Shown piece by piece: positions 4,975 to 5,828 of a DNA stretch of 5,828 nt (the first letter of the stretch is position 1; each line of letters opens with the position of its first letter). The stretch is taken from positions 1-5,828 of the forward strand of contig DJMK01000145.1 of the NCBI GenBank assembly GCA_002436485.1. Direction: 5' to 3'. Position numbers and translations under genes: made by a program. This stretch comes from Proteobacteria bacterium UBA6492. GTDB lineage: Bacteria > Pseudomonadota > Gammaproteobacteria > UBA6429 > Thiohalophilaceae. The notes below the pieces were generated by a model. It did not search any database. It saw only the letters and a list, made by a program, of their open reading frames with translations, and was not told where the DNA came from.

Positions 4975-5748
4975 ATGAAAAATGAAATCACCAGCCTAAA
5001 TAACCAGCTTGACGAATGCTGCCACGCTACCCAACCACAGGTGGTCCTAATACGCCATGCACAAAGCGAGTGGAACCGGCAAAACCGATTCACCGGCTGG
5101 GCCGATCCACCGCTGACCGATACCGGGGTCATCGAGGCAGTACAGGCAGGCGATTTGTTGATGGCAAAGGGCTTTGATTTTAATCTCGCCTACAGCTCGC
5201 GCCTGCAGCGGGCGGTCAACACACTGGATATCCTGTTAACTCGACTTGATAAAACGCACATGCCACGTGCACAGGACTGGCGTTTGAATGAACGTCACTA
5301 CGGTGTGCTGCAGGGCGTGAACAAGACAGAAGCGATGCAGCAAGCCGGCGAACACCAGGTATGGCGCTGGCGGCGCGGGTATGAAGACAGGGCCGAACCA
5401 GTACTGCGGACTAACCCGACACACCCTGCACACGATCCCCTGTATGCAGACATCGAGCCACACATGCTACCCGGTGTGGAAAACCTGGCACAAACAAGAC
5501 AGCGCGTTATGGAATTCTGGCGCGAACAGGTAGCGCCGCGGATAAAAAATGGTGAGCGCGTGTTGATCAGTGCGCATGGTAATACATTACGTGCCTTGTT
5601 GATGGATTTGGCCGGTATGACGATTGCGCAGGTGGAAAGCTTTGAAATACCAACCGCGACACCAATCTTGTGCGACTTTGATAGAAACGGGCAGCTGACA
5701 AACTGGCAGTACCTGGAAAAGAACTACCAGGCTGCCCGATTTGCATAA
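4975..5748 (+). CDS. gpmA: 2,3-bisphosphoglycerate-dependent phosphoglycerate mutase
   Basis: Cytoplasmic glycolysis/gluconeogenesis enzyme that interconverts 3- and 2-phosphoglycerate through a phosphohistidine. Seen in 257 residues: LIRHAQSEWN with the phosphorylated His H28, RFTGWADPPLT, LQR (R79), LNERHYGVLQG (E106), WRRG, and SAHGNTLRAL (H201). The intervals between H28, R79, E106 and H201 are identical to those between H11, R62, E89 and H184 of E. coli GpmA, so the core has no net insertion or deletion there. Odd: the usual RHG is RHA, and the protein carries about 17 extra N-terminal residues including CC at 15-16. No good Shine-Dalgarno precedes ATG 4975, and no better in-frame start exists before the catalytic histidine; the GTG at 5041 would leave too few residues. 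It diverges from oxyR and ends 11 bases before a converging reading frame. Confidence 0.94.
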   Translation: MKNEITSLNNQLDECCHATQPQVVLIRHAQSEWNRQNRFTGWADPPLTDTGVIEAVQAGDLLMAKGFDFNLAYSSRLQRAVNTLDILLTRLDKTHMPRAQDWRLNERHYGVLQGVNKTEAMQQAGEHQVWRWRRGYEDRAEPVLRTNPTHPAHDPLYADIEPHMLPGVENLAQTRQRVMEFWREQVAPRIKNGERVLISAHGNTLRALLMDLAGMTIAQVESFEIPTATPILCDFDRNGQLTNWQYLEKNYQAARFA

Positions 5749-5759
5749 TTTATAAAGGC

Positions 5760-5828
5760 TTAGCGTTTACCTCCACCTTTGCCCTGTCCGCCACATTTAC
5801 CCTGGCTGTTTTGCAGGCCCTTGCCTTT
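5760..5828 (-). CDS. C-terminal fragment of a Gly/Lys-rich protein
   Basis: Reading the minus strand from the window edge gives 22 codons and a TAA at 5760-5762. The residues begin KGKGLQNSQG, continue KCGGQGKGGG, and end KR. Such a Gly/Lys-rich tail with a KCGG motif recalls the C-termini of small low-complexity exported proteins, including HvfA-type precursor peptides with GKCG motifs, but one motif in a fragment is not enough to assign it. Another minus frame and one plus frame are also open over this short stretch, so even the reading frame is uncertain. It converges on gpmA with 11 bases between stop codons and no visible terminator between them. Confidence 0.4.
   Translation of the reverse strand, partial: KGKGLQNSQGKCGGQGKGGGKR

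Overview
The window looks like chromosomal DNA of an autotrophic-type gammaproteobacterium, possibly close to the sulfur- or iron-oxidising lineages. The evidence is the combination of a peroxiredoxin-glutaredoxin hybrid next to a glutathione reductase with the features of purple-sulfur-bacterial glutathione amide reductase, a proteobacterial OxyR, and a monoheme cytochrome fused to an outer-membrane barrel. The genus cannot be fixed from the sequence. Coding density is normal, there are no mobile elements, CRISPR arrays or RNA genes that I can see, and no gene-free stretch exceeds 300 bases.

Layout. Five genes lie head to tail on the minus strand; in transcription order they are oxyR (4892-3936), a cytochrome-porin fusion (3793-2516), a small DUF2061 membrane protein (2278-2069), a peroxiredoxin/glutaredoxin hybrid (2037-1294) and a glutathione(-amide) reductase (1181 to beyond base 1). 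gpmA (4975-5748) runs the other way from the oxyR promoter region. At the right edge, the last 22 codons of a Gly/Lys-rich reading frame converge on gpmA.

How it fits together. DUF2061, Prx/Grx and reductase form one apparent operon. Upstream of it is an almost perfect OxyR operator (ATAG-N7-CTAT-N7-ATAG-N7-CGAT on the minus strand, 15 of 16 core bases), placed directly against a -35/-10 pair. The encoded OxyR keeps both redox cysteines at exactly the E. coli positions, C199 and C208. The simplest reading is that peroxide oxidises OxyR, OxyR switches on Prx/Grx, Prx/Grx reduces peroxide with a glutathione-type thiol, and the reductase regenerates that thiol. The reductase lacks the two arginines that bind the NADPH phosphate, has a GxGxxG dinucleotide motif, and carries Glu where human glutathione reductase has Arg37. 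This predicts an NADH-driven enzyme that may prefer glutathione amide.

Regulatory detail. Three stem-loops fill the 112-base gap between the Prx/Grx and reductase genes. The last is a good intrinsic terminator ending 18 bases before the reductase start, so reductase expression is probably set by read-through. The cytochrome-porin gene has an FNR/Anr-type box upstream, and a partial OxyR-like site lies between oxyR and gpmA.
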